NCBI GenBank assembly: GCA_022414725.1
Contig: CM039462.1
Location: 50,011,876-50,075,875, forward strand
Direction of reading: 5' to 3'
Source: Microglena sp. YARC
Taxonomy: Eukaryota > Chlorophyta > Chlorophyceae > Chlamydomonadales > Chlamydomonadaceae
Length of the DNA: 64,000 bases
Below are positions 37,601-45,441 of this stretch, one piece after another. A program made the position numbers and the translations under genes. The stretch's first letter is position 1. Every line of letters begins with the position of its first letter. The notes beneath the pieces are model-generated. The model was given only the letters and a program-made list of their open reading frames with translations, searched no databases and was not told the DNA's origin.

Positions 37601-38407
37601 AGCATAGCTCAATAGCATTGAATTCTGGACTGTAAGGAGGTGTGTAACAAATATTGACGGGGTGACTGAGGACCAATTTCTTATGGATACTGGCATTGTC
37701 CATTATTACTACTGAGTTATTGCACAAACTCAATGATTCAATAAATGCAACGAAGTCCGTCTTCTTCACAGATCCTTTCTTCACAACGAACTCTTTCCTA
37801 CCATCTGAAAAAACTGCCATCAACAAACTGTGGTGTACCCACCCACCAGTAGTTTTAACGATAACAGGTTTTCCTACAGGGGAATACCCATAATGTGGCT
37901 TGAGACGCTCACTAAACCCACATTCGTCAACTGATACTACAATTTTCCCAGCATTGATTGTCTCCTTGTACCTACTACAAAATTCATTGACAAGTGGAAA
38001 TAAGTCCCCTTTACACTGTCCATGGGGTTTGCTCCTTTTTCTTGTAAACCCAAGTAGATTAATGAAACGATACACTGTTTTAGTTGATAATCGTACATTG
38101 TGAGTACTTTTGAAAAAAGCAACAACGCCTCTTGCGGTTGTGCATTGAGTTGACAATAAAAACGATTTTAACAAATCCTTATTCGTCTCAAAAAGGTTGC
38201 TTACAAATTCACGTCGTTTTCGATTTACACCAAAGCGTTTCCACCTACACAGAGTAGAACGACTGATGTTCGTAAACACAGAAGTTTTTAACACACCCAA
38301 GTCAGCGACCATTCTTAACGCCAATTTTCTAACGGCGATGTCGTACATTTATTTCCATCTGATATATGTTTCATTTTACTGTTCCGCCGACTGTAGGTGT
38401 GCGCCAT
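34616..38407 (-). CDS. Collagen-like protein gene split by transposon
   Basis: The 5' exon-like piece is an ATG at 38407-38405 plus three codons; the rest lies at 34924-34616. A 3,469-bp transposon with TA duplications separates them. With one TA copy kept, the frame passes through a Tyr codon and continues to TAA at 34618-34616, giving about 106 residues. The middle is Gly-X-Y collagen-type repeat ([16 protein letters not shown]) and the C-terminus is Cys-rich (SCVCSCDAP and [10 protein letters not shown]). Collagen-like proteins decorate particle surfaces of several giant viruses. In the present arrangement the gene cannot be expressed whole. Confidence 0.8.
35041..37417 (-). pseudogene. 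Fanzor-type RNA-guided nuclease, damaged
   Basis: I place the start at ATG 37417, inside the 3' end of the transposase gene. The first 40 residues ([20 protein letters not shown], then [13 protein letters not shown]) look like a SAP DNA-binding motif. A frameshift near 37280 leads into a 340-residue helical recognition region. The frame then runs through TAG (36293-36291) and TGA (36227-36225) into [12 protein letters not shown], the RuvC-I motif [10 protein letters not shown], a [20 protein letters not shown] segment and DEFKTT. After another slip near 35388 come RGLRFSP, a TAA (35172-35170) and the RuvC-III motif [15 protein letters not shown]. This order is that of Fanzor1-type TnpB relatives. 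The usual CxxC zinc ribbon is not apparent. At the TAA the copy at 47.7 kb has GAA. Confidence 0.8.
37362..38348 (-). CDS. IS630/Tc1/mariner DDE transposase, intact
   Basis: The frame of 328 residues starts 45 bases inside the right transposon end. The N-terminus is helix-turn-helix ([16 protein letters not shown] and [14 protein letters not shown]). The catalytic triad is visible: [19 protein letters not shown] and [14 protein letters not shown]. Only 29 residues separate the second Asp from the Glu, fewer than the 34 usual for Tc1. The last 56 bases overlap the Fanzor start. It would excise and insert the element at TA sites through a hairpin-free cut-and-paste mechanism typical of the superfamily. 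It is one of the few undamaged genes in the region, so it may be active or recently arrived. Confidence 0.9.
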   Translation of the reverse strand: MYDIAVRKLALRMVADLGVLKTSVFTNISRSTLCRWKRFGVNRKRREFVSNLFETNKDLLKSFLLSTQCTTARGVVAFFKSTHNVRLSTKTVYRFINLLGFTRKRSKPHGQCKGDLFPLVNEFCSRYKETINAGKIVVSVDECGFSERLKPHYGYSPVGKPVIVKTTGGWVHHSLLMAVFSDGRKEFVVKKGSVKKTDFVAFIESLSLCNNSVVIMDNASIHKKLVLSHPVNICYTPPYSPEFNAIELCFAKVKRDFRRLNYIPNETKTHVSDMISLAFGNLTDKIIMGCFEHVWNTYVYKAVCDVLIMEDGDETSDSREIEGATEIG

Positions 38408-38461
38408 GTTCAGGTGAAGCAACGCAGGGAGGCCGGACAGAGGTGATATATCGGTCACGCA

Positions 38462-38494
38462 GGTGTCCCAACATTATTTGAGAACAACTGTATG
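38462..38494 (+). promoter_or_regulatory. GGTGTCCCA / GAGAACAAC motif, orphan
   Basis: AGGTGTCCCAACATTATTTG continues into AGAACAACTGTATGG. It matches the motif upstream of 58383 and that at 61461-61492, but no plus-strand gene follows. It may be the relic of a lost gene or of a TnpB element end. Confidence 0.35.
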
Positions 38495-38589
38495 GTTTTC
38501 CCACACGAATTCCATTTTTATTGCATTACAAAATTGTGACTTCTCCATGCAAACGAATTAAAAAAAAATGTACACAACAACTAATTAAC

Positions 38590-39006
38590 TTAGGCACGTT
38601 CTCCTCGGATTCTTCTTGCTAGCTTAAGATCCTTGGGCATTATTGTCACTCTCTTAGCGTGGATAGCCGCCAAGTTGCAGTCCTCAAAGAGGCCAACCAG
38701 GTAGGCCTCTGAGGCCTCCTGGAGGGCAAGGACAGCCGAAGACTGGAACCTAAGGTCGGTATTGAAGTCCTGTGCGATCTCTCGCACCAGCCTCTGGAAA
38801 GGCAACTTTCTAATCAGAAGGTCCGTAGACTTCTGGTACTTGCGGATCTCGCGCAGGGCGACGGTGCCGGGGCGGTAACGGTGAGGTTTCTTCACGCCAC
38901 CTGTGGCAGGTATGTTTGAAGCATGCTTGGACGCTTTTTGGGCTAGCTGCTTTCTGGGAGCCTTGCTACATGTGGACTTACGAGCGGTTTGCTTAACACG
39001 CGCCAT
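38590..39006 (-). CDS. Histone H3
   Basis: The 138-residue product starts [20 protein letters not shown] and keeps the whole histone-fold core ([65 protein letters not shown]). Compared with eukaryotic H3 it has Val for Thr3, Cys-Ser for Gly12-Gly13, and a two-residue-longer segment [14 protein letters not shown] in which Lys27 is replaced by His. The positions equivalent to Lys4, 9, 14, 18, 23 and 36 remain. No H4, H2A or H2B is in the window. An AAAAAATTGA motif lies about 80 bases upstream, which suggests viral early control rather than host contamination. It could package viral DNA or act on host chromatin. Confidence 0.95.
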   Translation of the reverse strand: MARVKQTARKSTCSKAPRKQLAQKASKHASNIPATGGVKKPHRYRPGTVALREIRKYQKSTDLLIRKLPFQRLVREIAQDFNTDLRFQSSAVLALQEASEAYLVGLFEDCNLAAIHAKRVTIMPKDLKLARRIRGERA

Positions 39007-39083
39007 TCGTGAGATATAGAGTTGGTGTGAGAGATAGAGATGTTGTGCTATTGTGTGCACTTTAATGAGATTGCCAAACGCAT

Positions 39084-39093
39084 TCAATTTTTT
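39084..39093 (-). promoter_or_regulatory. Mimivirus-type early promoter motif for H3
   Basis: AAAAAATTGA on the minus strand, 78-87 bases before the H3 ATG, contains the AAAATTGA motif known from early genes of mimivirus and relatives. Confidence 0.6.
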
Positions 39094-39127
39094 GTATACT
39101 ATTTATTGAGCCAGGGTTCAGACCCCT

Positions 39128-41401
39128 TTATTGTTGGTGGTCTTGTTGTGCACGTCTGCCCTCTATGTCACCCATCAAACGGTCCACCGTGTACCGCGGC
39201 TCAGGATCAGGCTCGACAGTGTTGTAAGGCAACAACATGTCACCGCCCCCAGCCACACTAGAATTCAAGTACCTACTCTGCCACCCACCGTCACGCAAAG
39301 CAGGGTCCCCGCCACGTTTGTCGCCAACAACACCCATCTCAGCTACGCCGGCACCGAACTGCGCCCCAGCCGGAGCGTCACACCCCCTCCTGTCAACCAG
39401 AAATTCGCGCCCAGTCATCACAAGCGCCTCACGAGACAGCGCGGGCTCCACCGAACTGACGTCGGCACGCGAAACCGGTCCGGTCACAGCAGACTCAGAA
39501 GTACCATAGTACTCAGACCCGTCAGTCGTCGTGCTGCGCATCGTCGCCTCTAAACTGTCAGGCTTGGCCACAACGTACGCACCAGAACTCTCTGCAAGCC
39601 GAGACACACCGAACCGTGTTCCCGAATCAGCGGCCGTCTCACGCATTGTCGCTCGAGGAGGGTCCAACACTGAAACACTGTAAGCTCCGCGTCCAGATGT
39701 CATCGTTGGCAAGCCACCACCACGATCCTGGCCCACCGCAACGTCCTTACGAGTCGCATCGGGCGCCGCGTCATCAGCCGAGTAAACAACGCCACCAACG
39801 TTCTTCGCATACAAATTACGTTGGTGACCGTCAGTGTTGACAGCGGTCGCCTCGCGAAGCGTGTGGCGCGCTCCAGAATCAGGATCCACCACAGGGCCGC
39901 GGCGTGACACAGAACCGCCCGCAAAGTTGCCAGTCTGATGTCCGTCGTGGATACCCACCTCCTTGCGCGTCGTTCGCGTGACATCCTGCGAGTCGTACAC
40001 CGTGAGCTTGGGAACGCCGTGAGATCCTACAAGGTTCAATACAGGCGCCGAATCGAGGTGAACATCCTTGAGCGTCGTTCGCGTGACATCCTGCGAGTTG
40101 TACACCGTGAGCTTGGGAACGCCGTGAGATCCTACAAGGTTCACCACAGGCGCCGAATCGAGGAGAACATCCTTGAGTGTCGTTCGCGCGACATCCTGCG
40201 AGTCGTACACCGTGAGCTTGGGAACGCCGTGAGATCCTACAAGGTTCACCACAGGCGCCGAATCGAGGTACTCCTCCTTACGCGTCGTGCGCGGCACATC
40301 CTGCAAAGGCGGACCAACGCCTTGACGGCCGTAGTGAGAGTTCCAGGGCGCGTGCGAGACCCGGTCTCCATTCGCGCGTTGCCAGGGGCCGACATACTGC
40401 TCCGACCGTAGTCAGTGACGCTCTTGACCGTCGTCGTGGCAGGCCCTCGCGACATCTCACCCAGGGGGGTTCGAAAGATGAGGTCCCGTTGGGACCCTCC
40501 TCGGTCCTCCATCCGGTGCACGCCCACAGGGGCAGCTGCACCCTTGTACAGGTCGGCGGAACGCATCGTTTCACGCTCGGTGAGCCGGTCGACAATGCGG
40601 ATTTTGTCGTACCCGGGCTGAGACCCGGCCGCACCACCGCATAAAGTCGTCGGTGGTCTTCTGCTCGCGAATGAGAGGAGGGGGGCGCGTCTGAGTGTTG
40701 ATGGGTTGGTGCTTAGGTCGGTTTGTAGCAGAAGATGTGGACGACCCGGGGATAATCTGTCCAGGCAAGCTCTGTTTGGGACGCGTGAGAGGACGCATGT
40801 CGTCCACTGTTAGCGCGCGCAGACCCCCCATTTTGCGCATCTCTTCCTCCGGGATCGGTTGAACACCAACCTGTTCGAAAGGGAGTTCGTTAGCGCGATT
40901 GCGTGGCAATTGCACAACGTCGCGGTACTCGGATCCCCCGACGCCTACAGGCGGACGCAGGACGTCCACTTTCGCCTCTGTAGGGCTGAAGAGTTGCTGA
41001 ATTTCTCGCTTTCCACCGCTTAGTGATGTGAAGTCTTGGGAGCCTTGGGAGCCCCCGAAGTTCTCCATCTCGTGTCCTCGGCCGTGCGTCGCCGGCATGC
41101 GGTCGCCAGTCATTGAGGACCTGAATGTGTTCTGCATGAGGAGCTCCTTTTCGTTTGCGTAGACATCTTGCACGCGTGTGCAGTGGTACGGGTCTTGAAC
41201 GGATGGTCGGTCGCGAGCCTCCGCGTCAGACGCGTCAAACGAGACAGGCATTGATGATGATTTGCGGAATGTGCCTTGTCTTTTCTTTATCGTGTATGAT
41301 GTCATCGGGGAGACAGCTAGCGGCACCCTGCCCGGTTTGTTGCGTCGCTTTGAAAGCATGTACCCTGCGCCTGCGACAATAAGGAGAAGCGCAGCCTCCA
41401 T
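39128..41401 (-). CDS. Conserved giant-virus protein (DUF5899-like), two frameshifts
   Basis: Three minus-strand frames join at about 40600 and 40305 into roughly 755 residues. The N-terminus is a membrane anchor (MEAALLLIVAGAGYMLSKRR). Then come MENFGGSQGSQDF, IQQLFSPTEAKVDVLRPP and RNRANELPFEQVGVQPIP, a motif order I associate with the DUF5899 family of mimi- and phycodnavirus relatives (name from memory). The remainder is built of spaced repeats of the type ARTTLKDV, ATMRETA, HTLREAT. Three tandem 35-residue units carry GSHGVPKLTVYDSQDV. It is probably a virion protein; the molecular role is unknown. The frame breaks fall in otherwise continuous homology, so they are lesions rather than gene boundaries. 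Confidence 0.75.
39981..40305 (-). repeat. 105-bp coding tandem repeat, three units
   Basis: ACATCCTGCG recurs at 39981, 40086, 40191 and 40296. The units are nearly identical and code for 35 residues including NLVGSHGVPKLTVYDSQDV. Confidence 0.9.
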
Positions 41402-41538
41402 GCGGATGTGTTCTTTCCTTCAAACCACAATATGTGTGTCAAAAAATGCGCATGGAGGGAGATGTATCTGTTTGTCGCGTGCCAAAAAAAGTGTTATGTT
41501 TCAACATGTAATAGCCAATAGTCATTCAATAAGCATAT

Positions 41539-42238
41539 ATGTCCGCGTACATATTGACAGGAGCCCCATTGAACGAGGTTTGGAACAACAACCACGACCG
41601 TGTCTTCACGGACAAGCGAGCTCCAGGAACCAAAACAAAGAAGACGACGAAGAGCAGCTTCCCGAATAATAAGAAGAAGAATGATGGGGGGGGGGGGATC
41701 AATTGCGAAATCAAAGACGCCGTCGTACGCGTGCGTCTTTGACAAGAACCCTAGTCCGTTGTGCGACATGTACACCCAGGGGTTCAATTCCTCATTCGAC
41801 GACATCATGGACCAACGTGACACAGAATATCAAAAATCTCATGCCGAAGAAGAAAATATTGAAGAAGAGCAGCAGCATCCTACATACAACAATAACACCG
41901 AATACGACAATAATGATCCTGACTCCGAATCGGATGATCATCCTAATGACGATGCCAACGATGATTCATCAGATTCATATAATGAGCCGCCGCCCCCAAT
42001 AACAAAAATTGCATCAGATGATCGCCTGCCTAAAAGCAGTAAAAATCAAGTCGAGGGATTCTTTCATCCACAAATGGACACACACCATAAGCCTAGACAA
42101 GCGTTGACGGAGCTCGCAATGTTTGTGCTAGCAGGCTTCATGCTCATATTCATTCTAGAGACATTCGTAAAGTTGGGAATGGGGATGCGGTACCGTCGGC
42201 ATGGAGGAGGCGGCGGCGCCGCGTACACTCACTACTGA
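41539..42238 (+). CDS. C-terminally anchored virion-type protein, frameshift at G12
   Basis: An ATG at 41539 gives MSAYILTGAPLNEVWNNNHD and reaches a run of twelve G at 41686-41697. There the frame is lost, while the +1-shifted frame continues as SIAKSKTPSYACVFDKNPSP to 42238. Joined, the product is about 232 residues: a basic N-terminal part, a central acidic, Asn-rich stretch, and a C-terminal membrane span (ELAMFVLAGFMLIFILETFV) with a Gly-rich tail. The opening YILTGAPLNEVW resembles a conserved small virion membrane protein of giant viruses. The G run may be a homopolymer miscount or a natural slippage site. Confidence 0.65.
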
Positions 42239-42248
42239 TTAAAAACAA

Positions 42249-42275
42249 TCCCATTTTATTTTGAAAACAATTGTA
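42249..42275 (+). promoter_or_regulatory. Late-type promoter candidate
   Basis: TCCCATTTTATTTTGAAAAC followed by AATTGTAT lies ten bases before ATG 42286. It matches the CCCA + T-run + GAAAACAA pattern seen upstream of 44593 and 58383. Confidence 0.45.
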
Positions 42276-42285
42276 TGAACTGAAA

Positions 42286-42525
42286 ATGACCTCTATCACT
42301 ATCTCAATTACTGTGTGCGATGCAAATATGCTGACGGAGGAGAAGATGGACATGGTAAGGGCCATTCCCGGCGTCTCGACAGTCGAGGTAAGCCAAACCG
42401 AAACCGATACACTAAATGTCTTACTTGACGAGGCTCTCCAGACACCCAAGAGCACCGCCAGTGTCGCCATGGCTATCGCCAAGCAGTTCCCGAGCTGCCC
42501 CGTCAAGTATGGGGTCCCCCAGTAA
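42286..42525 (+). CDS. Hypothetical protein, 79 residues
   Basis: The start is ATG 42286 (MTSITISITVCDANML); the frame is open five codons further upstream but only with a TTG. It is a small globular alpha/beta protein ending VKYGVPQ. A promoter-like motif immediately precedes it. No family is recognised. Confidence 0.6.
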   Translation: MTSITISITVCDANMLTEEKMDMVRAIPGVSTVEVSQTETDTLNVLLDEALQTPKSTASVAMAIAKQFPSCPVKYGVPQ

Positions 42526-42575
42526 TTTTGTCAAGTACATGTAAAGCAGTTTAGTTGCTATATCAACTACTCAAC

Positions 42576-43311
42576 ATGAACGACAATGCGGCAGCAACCA
42601 CAACTATATGGCACGATGACCTACGCAGTTTCATGGGCACGACGGAAGCACTCTACAGTTTCGTACCCCTTTCAGGGATGCTCCTCACAGAGCAGCTGAC
42701 ATTCAGATTCTCCATATACTACGGCATCGCCGTGTGCATTTTCTGTGCCTCCCCCAAGGCGCTGCTAATTCCTGTTTTGACAGGTGCGCTGACCGCCGCG
42801 GTCCACCGATTTGACGTTGGCCAGCGAACGAACATGATCGAGATGATGCGCAACGAGGGGCTCAAACGTGACCCCGAGACGGCGAGGCTCTGTCGCGCGC
42901 CCACGTAAGAGGACCCGTTCATGAATCCTGCAATCGGTGACATGGGTGCAGTGCTGGTGGGAGGGACGCGCCCCCCTTGCGACATCACGCGTCCGTCGGT
43001 CCGAAAGCGAGTTGACAAACTCTTCCACGGCGATAAATGGCAGGAGCCGCACGATGTGTTCAAACGCAACTCCGGCTTCCGCAAGTTTTACACTGTTGCC
43101 GCCCCCAACGACCAGGGCGCCTTTGCGAACTTATTTATTTCCATCTGATATATGTTTCATTTTTTTTTATTTCCATCTGATATATGTTTCATTTTACTGT
43201 TCCGCCGACTGTAGCGGAGGTAACCCCAAGGAAAACGATGCTGCTGCTGACGATGCTGTTGCTGATGATGAAGAGGACGTGCTTGGGGACAATGATGAGG
43301 GGGAACAATGA
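42576..43311 (+). CDS. Conserved giant-virus protein (DUF5762-like), interrupted twice
   Basis: From ATG 42576 the frame has two hydrophobic spans (around YYGIAVCIFCASPKALLIPV), then CRAPT, a TAA at 42906-42908, and without a shift EDPFMNPAIGDMG, VFKRNSGFRKFYTVAAPNDQ and GAFAN. In the family I compare it with (DUF5762, from memory) PT..NPFMN and RqFYT...iPNDQ..FA.WLYG are continuous, so the TAA is a lesion. Just after FAN a transposon end (43130-43211) is inserted. Beyond it GGNPKENDAAADD and an acidic tail continue to 43311. Damaged as read; a virion assembly role is plausible but unproven. Confidence 0.65.
43130..43211. mobile_element. Solo B-type transposon end
   Basis: TTATTTCCATCTGATATATG with its following TTTCAT appears twice in tandem. 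It then runs into ACTGTTCCGCCGACTG, identical to the right (transposase-side) end of the element at 38393, followed by TA. It lies within the C-terminal coding part of the DUF5762-like gene. No internal element sequence remains. Confidence 0.85.
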
Positions 43312-43377
43312 TTGGGGTGACTTTTAATGCGTATTTAAATTTGTAGATTATTCTACACTAAAATACATGTACATGTC

Positions 43378-43881
43378 ATGATTTTGTTTGTGATCATATT
43401 TATTACGTTGTTATTTATCTTGATTTTCTCTGCGCAGGTAAAAGTTCATTCCAATCCTGTACTTAGCCCCGAAATTGTCCAGACATCTATCGATAGTGCG
43501 GCTGCTGGGGACCTTTTGATCAATGAAAAAAACCCTATACTCCTCACACGTGGCAATGTTTCAGGGATGCAACAAGTTCGATCTCTTCTCCGTTTCTCAT
43601 ATGTTCGTGCGGGACCTACACAACTGTTATCCTCTGCTAGCGGCGTTACAAATGACGCTAGATACCTTGTGACCTGGACAGAATCTTCATCGGTGCCTGC
43701 AGAAGTAGACATTGTTCATCCGCATATGGAGAAAACTCCATTTCGAGTGCGATTGAACGCGGGTGAGGTGCTTGTCCTGCCTCCCAAGTGGAGGTTGGAA
43801 ATTATAGGGAATTCTGTAAATGTGTACACTTTGCGATTTTACGACATGTTTAGTCTTGTCCGTACGTGGTTCGAAAAATAA
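43378..43881 (+). CDS. N-terminally anchored protein, cupin-like C-terminus
   Basis: The 167-residue product starts with a membrane anchor (MILFVIIFITLLFILIFSAQ). The C-terminal part contains LNAGEVLVLPPKWRLEI followed by a Tyr/Phe-rich end, reminiscent of the GqvLylPphW segment of cupin/JmjC-type folds, but metal-binding His residues are not obvious. The family occurs in giant viruses by my recollection. The frame is intact. Enzymatic function is doubtful; a structural beta-barrel is the safer reading. Confidence 0.65.
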   Translation: MILFVIIFITLLFILIFSAQVKVHSNPVLSPEIVQTSIDSAAAGDLLINEKNPILLTRGNVSGMQQVRSLLRFSYVRAGPTQLLSSASGVTNDARYLVTWTESSSVPAEVDIVHPHMEKTPFRVRLNAGEVLVLPPKWRLEIIGNSVNVYTLRFYDMFSLVRTWFEK

Positions 43882-44079
43882 TACGGGAGTGGGTTGCGTC
43901 ATCCGATTGTTTCCGAATACAGTCAGAGACAGAATTTATGGGACACCCTTACCGGTGAGACGTTTGCCCAAACACTGTTGCATGCCATTCTCGCCATTTG
44001 TATTGAGACTTTCAAATGTCCCTAGCTGTATGTCGTGTCGTACGGGACTCATCGTACTTATCAAGAGTCGAAGTTGTTT

Positions 44080-44593
44080 TCAATAATTGTACGCTTCGCA
44101 TTCGGCTTTCAGAGCTGACCATGAAGTTTGCAACTCTTTCTCATATGTATTGCATATTTTGAGCGCGGGCTGCAAATCGTATTTTTTTCATATCGATGGT
44201 GTTTTCTTTCCCAGGCATGGATATGTACCCTACATTGCCGTATGCCGTGTACTGTCGACGACACTTCCGTGCTCCCGAACCATCTTCTTCGAGCGTCCAA
44301 TAGTCCGGGCATGTCGATACGCTTATGAGTCGCCGTGTGTCGTACGCGGCTTCCCTCATTTTCTTTATTCTCGCCTCGTAGTTCCAGACGGCCAGTAGTG
44401 AAACTATTGACAATGCGAAAAGACCAAAGAGGACCGTTGACAAGAATAACTTGTACTCGGAAACCTTTTCGATATACATTTTGCTTTTGAACAAGGCCAC
44501 AACAACAACCGCGAATAAGAGGCAGCATGTGGCGAAAATCAATGTGTTCAGGTACAAGTTCTTTGGCTTGTTGTCCTCATTCTCGTAAACCAT
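44080..44593 (-). CDS. Two-span membrane protein with CPDYW motif, A-run slip
   Basis: The start is ATG 44593. Two hydrophobic spans (LIFATCCLLFAVVVVALF and LFLSTVLFGLFALSIVSLLAV) precede VSTCPDYWTLEEDG and a Cys-containing region. A run of seven A at about 44193 shifts the frame. Removing one A continues the protein as KKYDLQPALKICNTYEKELQ with W..L...C to a TGA at 44082-44080, about 170 residues. CPDYW and the terminal W..L...C pattern recur in small virion membrane proteins of giant viruses (family knowledge). A homopolymer miscount is the likeliest cause of the break. Confidence 0.65.
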
Positions 44594-44618
44594 AGTTGAA
44601 CTCCTGCCTCTTTTTTGT

Positions 44619-44648
44619 ATACACTTGTTCTAAAAAAAAATTGGGACT
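44619..44648 (-). promoter_or_regulatory. Late-type promoter candidate
   Basis: On the minus strand AGTCCCAATTTTTTTTTAGA followed by ACAAGTGTAT lies about 25-55 bases before the ATG at 44593. It resembles the motifs at 42249 and 58349. Confidence 0.45.
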
Positions 44649-44688
44649 GTAATGTGAATGTCATGGGAGACAGGTGCCAATAAGGAAT

Positions 44689-44847
44689 AATGGGCGTTCC
44701 TGCCTCCCGGCGGATTTTTAATGGTTGCGAAACATGGTCTGGAGCGGAATTGTGATTCCTCTATGCTGATATCTCAGGCTAGCGAGTCGTTCCGGAGACT
44801 CTGAGTAGAAATTTCAAAAAATCCGCTGGGAGGAAGGAACGCCCATT
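44689..44847. mobile_element. MITE copy 2 (4-bp TSD GAAT)
   Basis: The element is 159 bp, with inverted ends AATGGGCGTTCCTGCCTCCC and the partly diverged GGGAGGAAGGAACGCCCATT. GAAT flanks both sides (44685-44688 and 44848-44851). The interior is shared with copies 1, 3 and 4. Confidence 0.95.
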
Positions 44848-45007
44848 GAATGTGTTTACAAGATTCCAAGTGTTTCTCTAAACGCTGAATGTCAGATCAG
44901 TCTCGTGATGAGTGGTTGTGAGACAGTTATTTGGCGCAGTTATGCGCCAAATGTATGACCGTGCAGAACGCGATCACCACCACCGATCAAGTGATAAACC
45001 ATGGCTC

Positions 45008-45103
45008 GTGAGGTACACTTGGGGGTGGCGCATGTGGTACACTTGGGTTAGGTACAGTTTGAGCATGTGGTGCGCTTGGGTTAGGTACAGTTTGAGCATG
45101 TGG
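45008..45103. repeat. Short GT-rich tandem repeat beside transposon derivative
   Basis: GAGCATGTGGT with TTGGGTTAGGTACAGTTT recurs about three times with a period near 33 bases. It ends at the TA of the adjacent derivative. On the minus strand it would extend the methyltransferase-like gene by about ten residues if the element were absent. Confidence 0.7.
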
Positions 45104-45105
45104 TA

Positions 45106-45441
45106 CACTCGACGGAATACTTAAATGAAACCGCTTTCTGGAGTGTACAGTACACCTTATGGTGTAGCAACCCACATTGCAGTGGAAATTTGAAAAATGC
45201 AACAATACCTCTTGCGGTTGTGCATTTAGTTGACAATAAAAACGATTTTAACAAATCCTTGTTCGTCTCAAAAAGTTTGCTTACAAATTCACGTCGTTTT
45301 CGATTCACACCAAAGCGTTTCCACCTCCACTGTGTGCGCGGGAAGACGGGCTTACTCATGCGCAGACAAACGGAGGCAGCTTCGTCAAGCAGGCGGATGT
45401 GGCGTACATGAAGCGGTTTCATTTTAGTATTCCGTTGACTG
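45106..45441 (-). mobile_element. Non-autonomous derivative of the mariner-Fanzor element
   Basis: The element is 336 bp, flanked by TA (45104-45105 and 45442-45443). Ends: CACTCGACGGAATACTTAAA and, inverted, CAGTCAACGGAATACTAAAA. Inside are about 70 bases of the Fanzor-side tail joined to about 135 bases of the transposase N-terminal coding region ([15 protein letters not shown] in translation). Both ends are type A. It is fully non-coding and would depend on transposase supplied in trans. Confidence 0.9.

Larger units (their letters stand above)
34925..38393 (-). mobile_element. Tc1/mariner-type transposon carrying Fanzor
   Basis: Bounded by TA at 34923-34924 and 38394-38395, it is 3,469 bp long. 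Left end: CAGTAAACGGAATACTTAAA; right end read inward: CAGTCGGCGGAACAGTAAAA. The ends share CAGT, CGGAA and AAATGAAAC but are not identical, so two end types (A at the Fanzor side, B at the transposase side) are distinguished below. Both genes are on the minus strand: an intact IS630/Tc1-type DDE transposase and, overlapping it, a damaged Fanzor gene. TA duplication and DDE signature agree with the Tc1/mariner superfamily. Fanzor genes are known passengers of several eukaryotic DNA transposons and of giant viruses. Confidence 0.9.
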
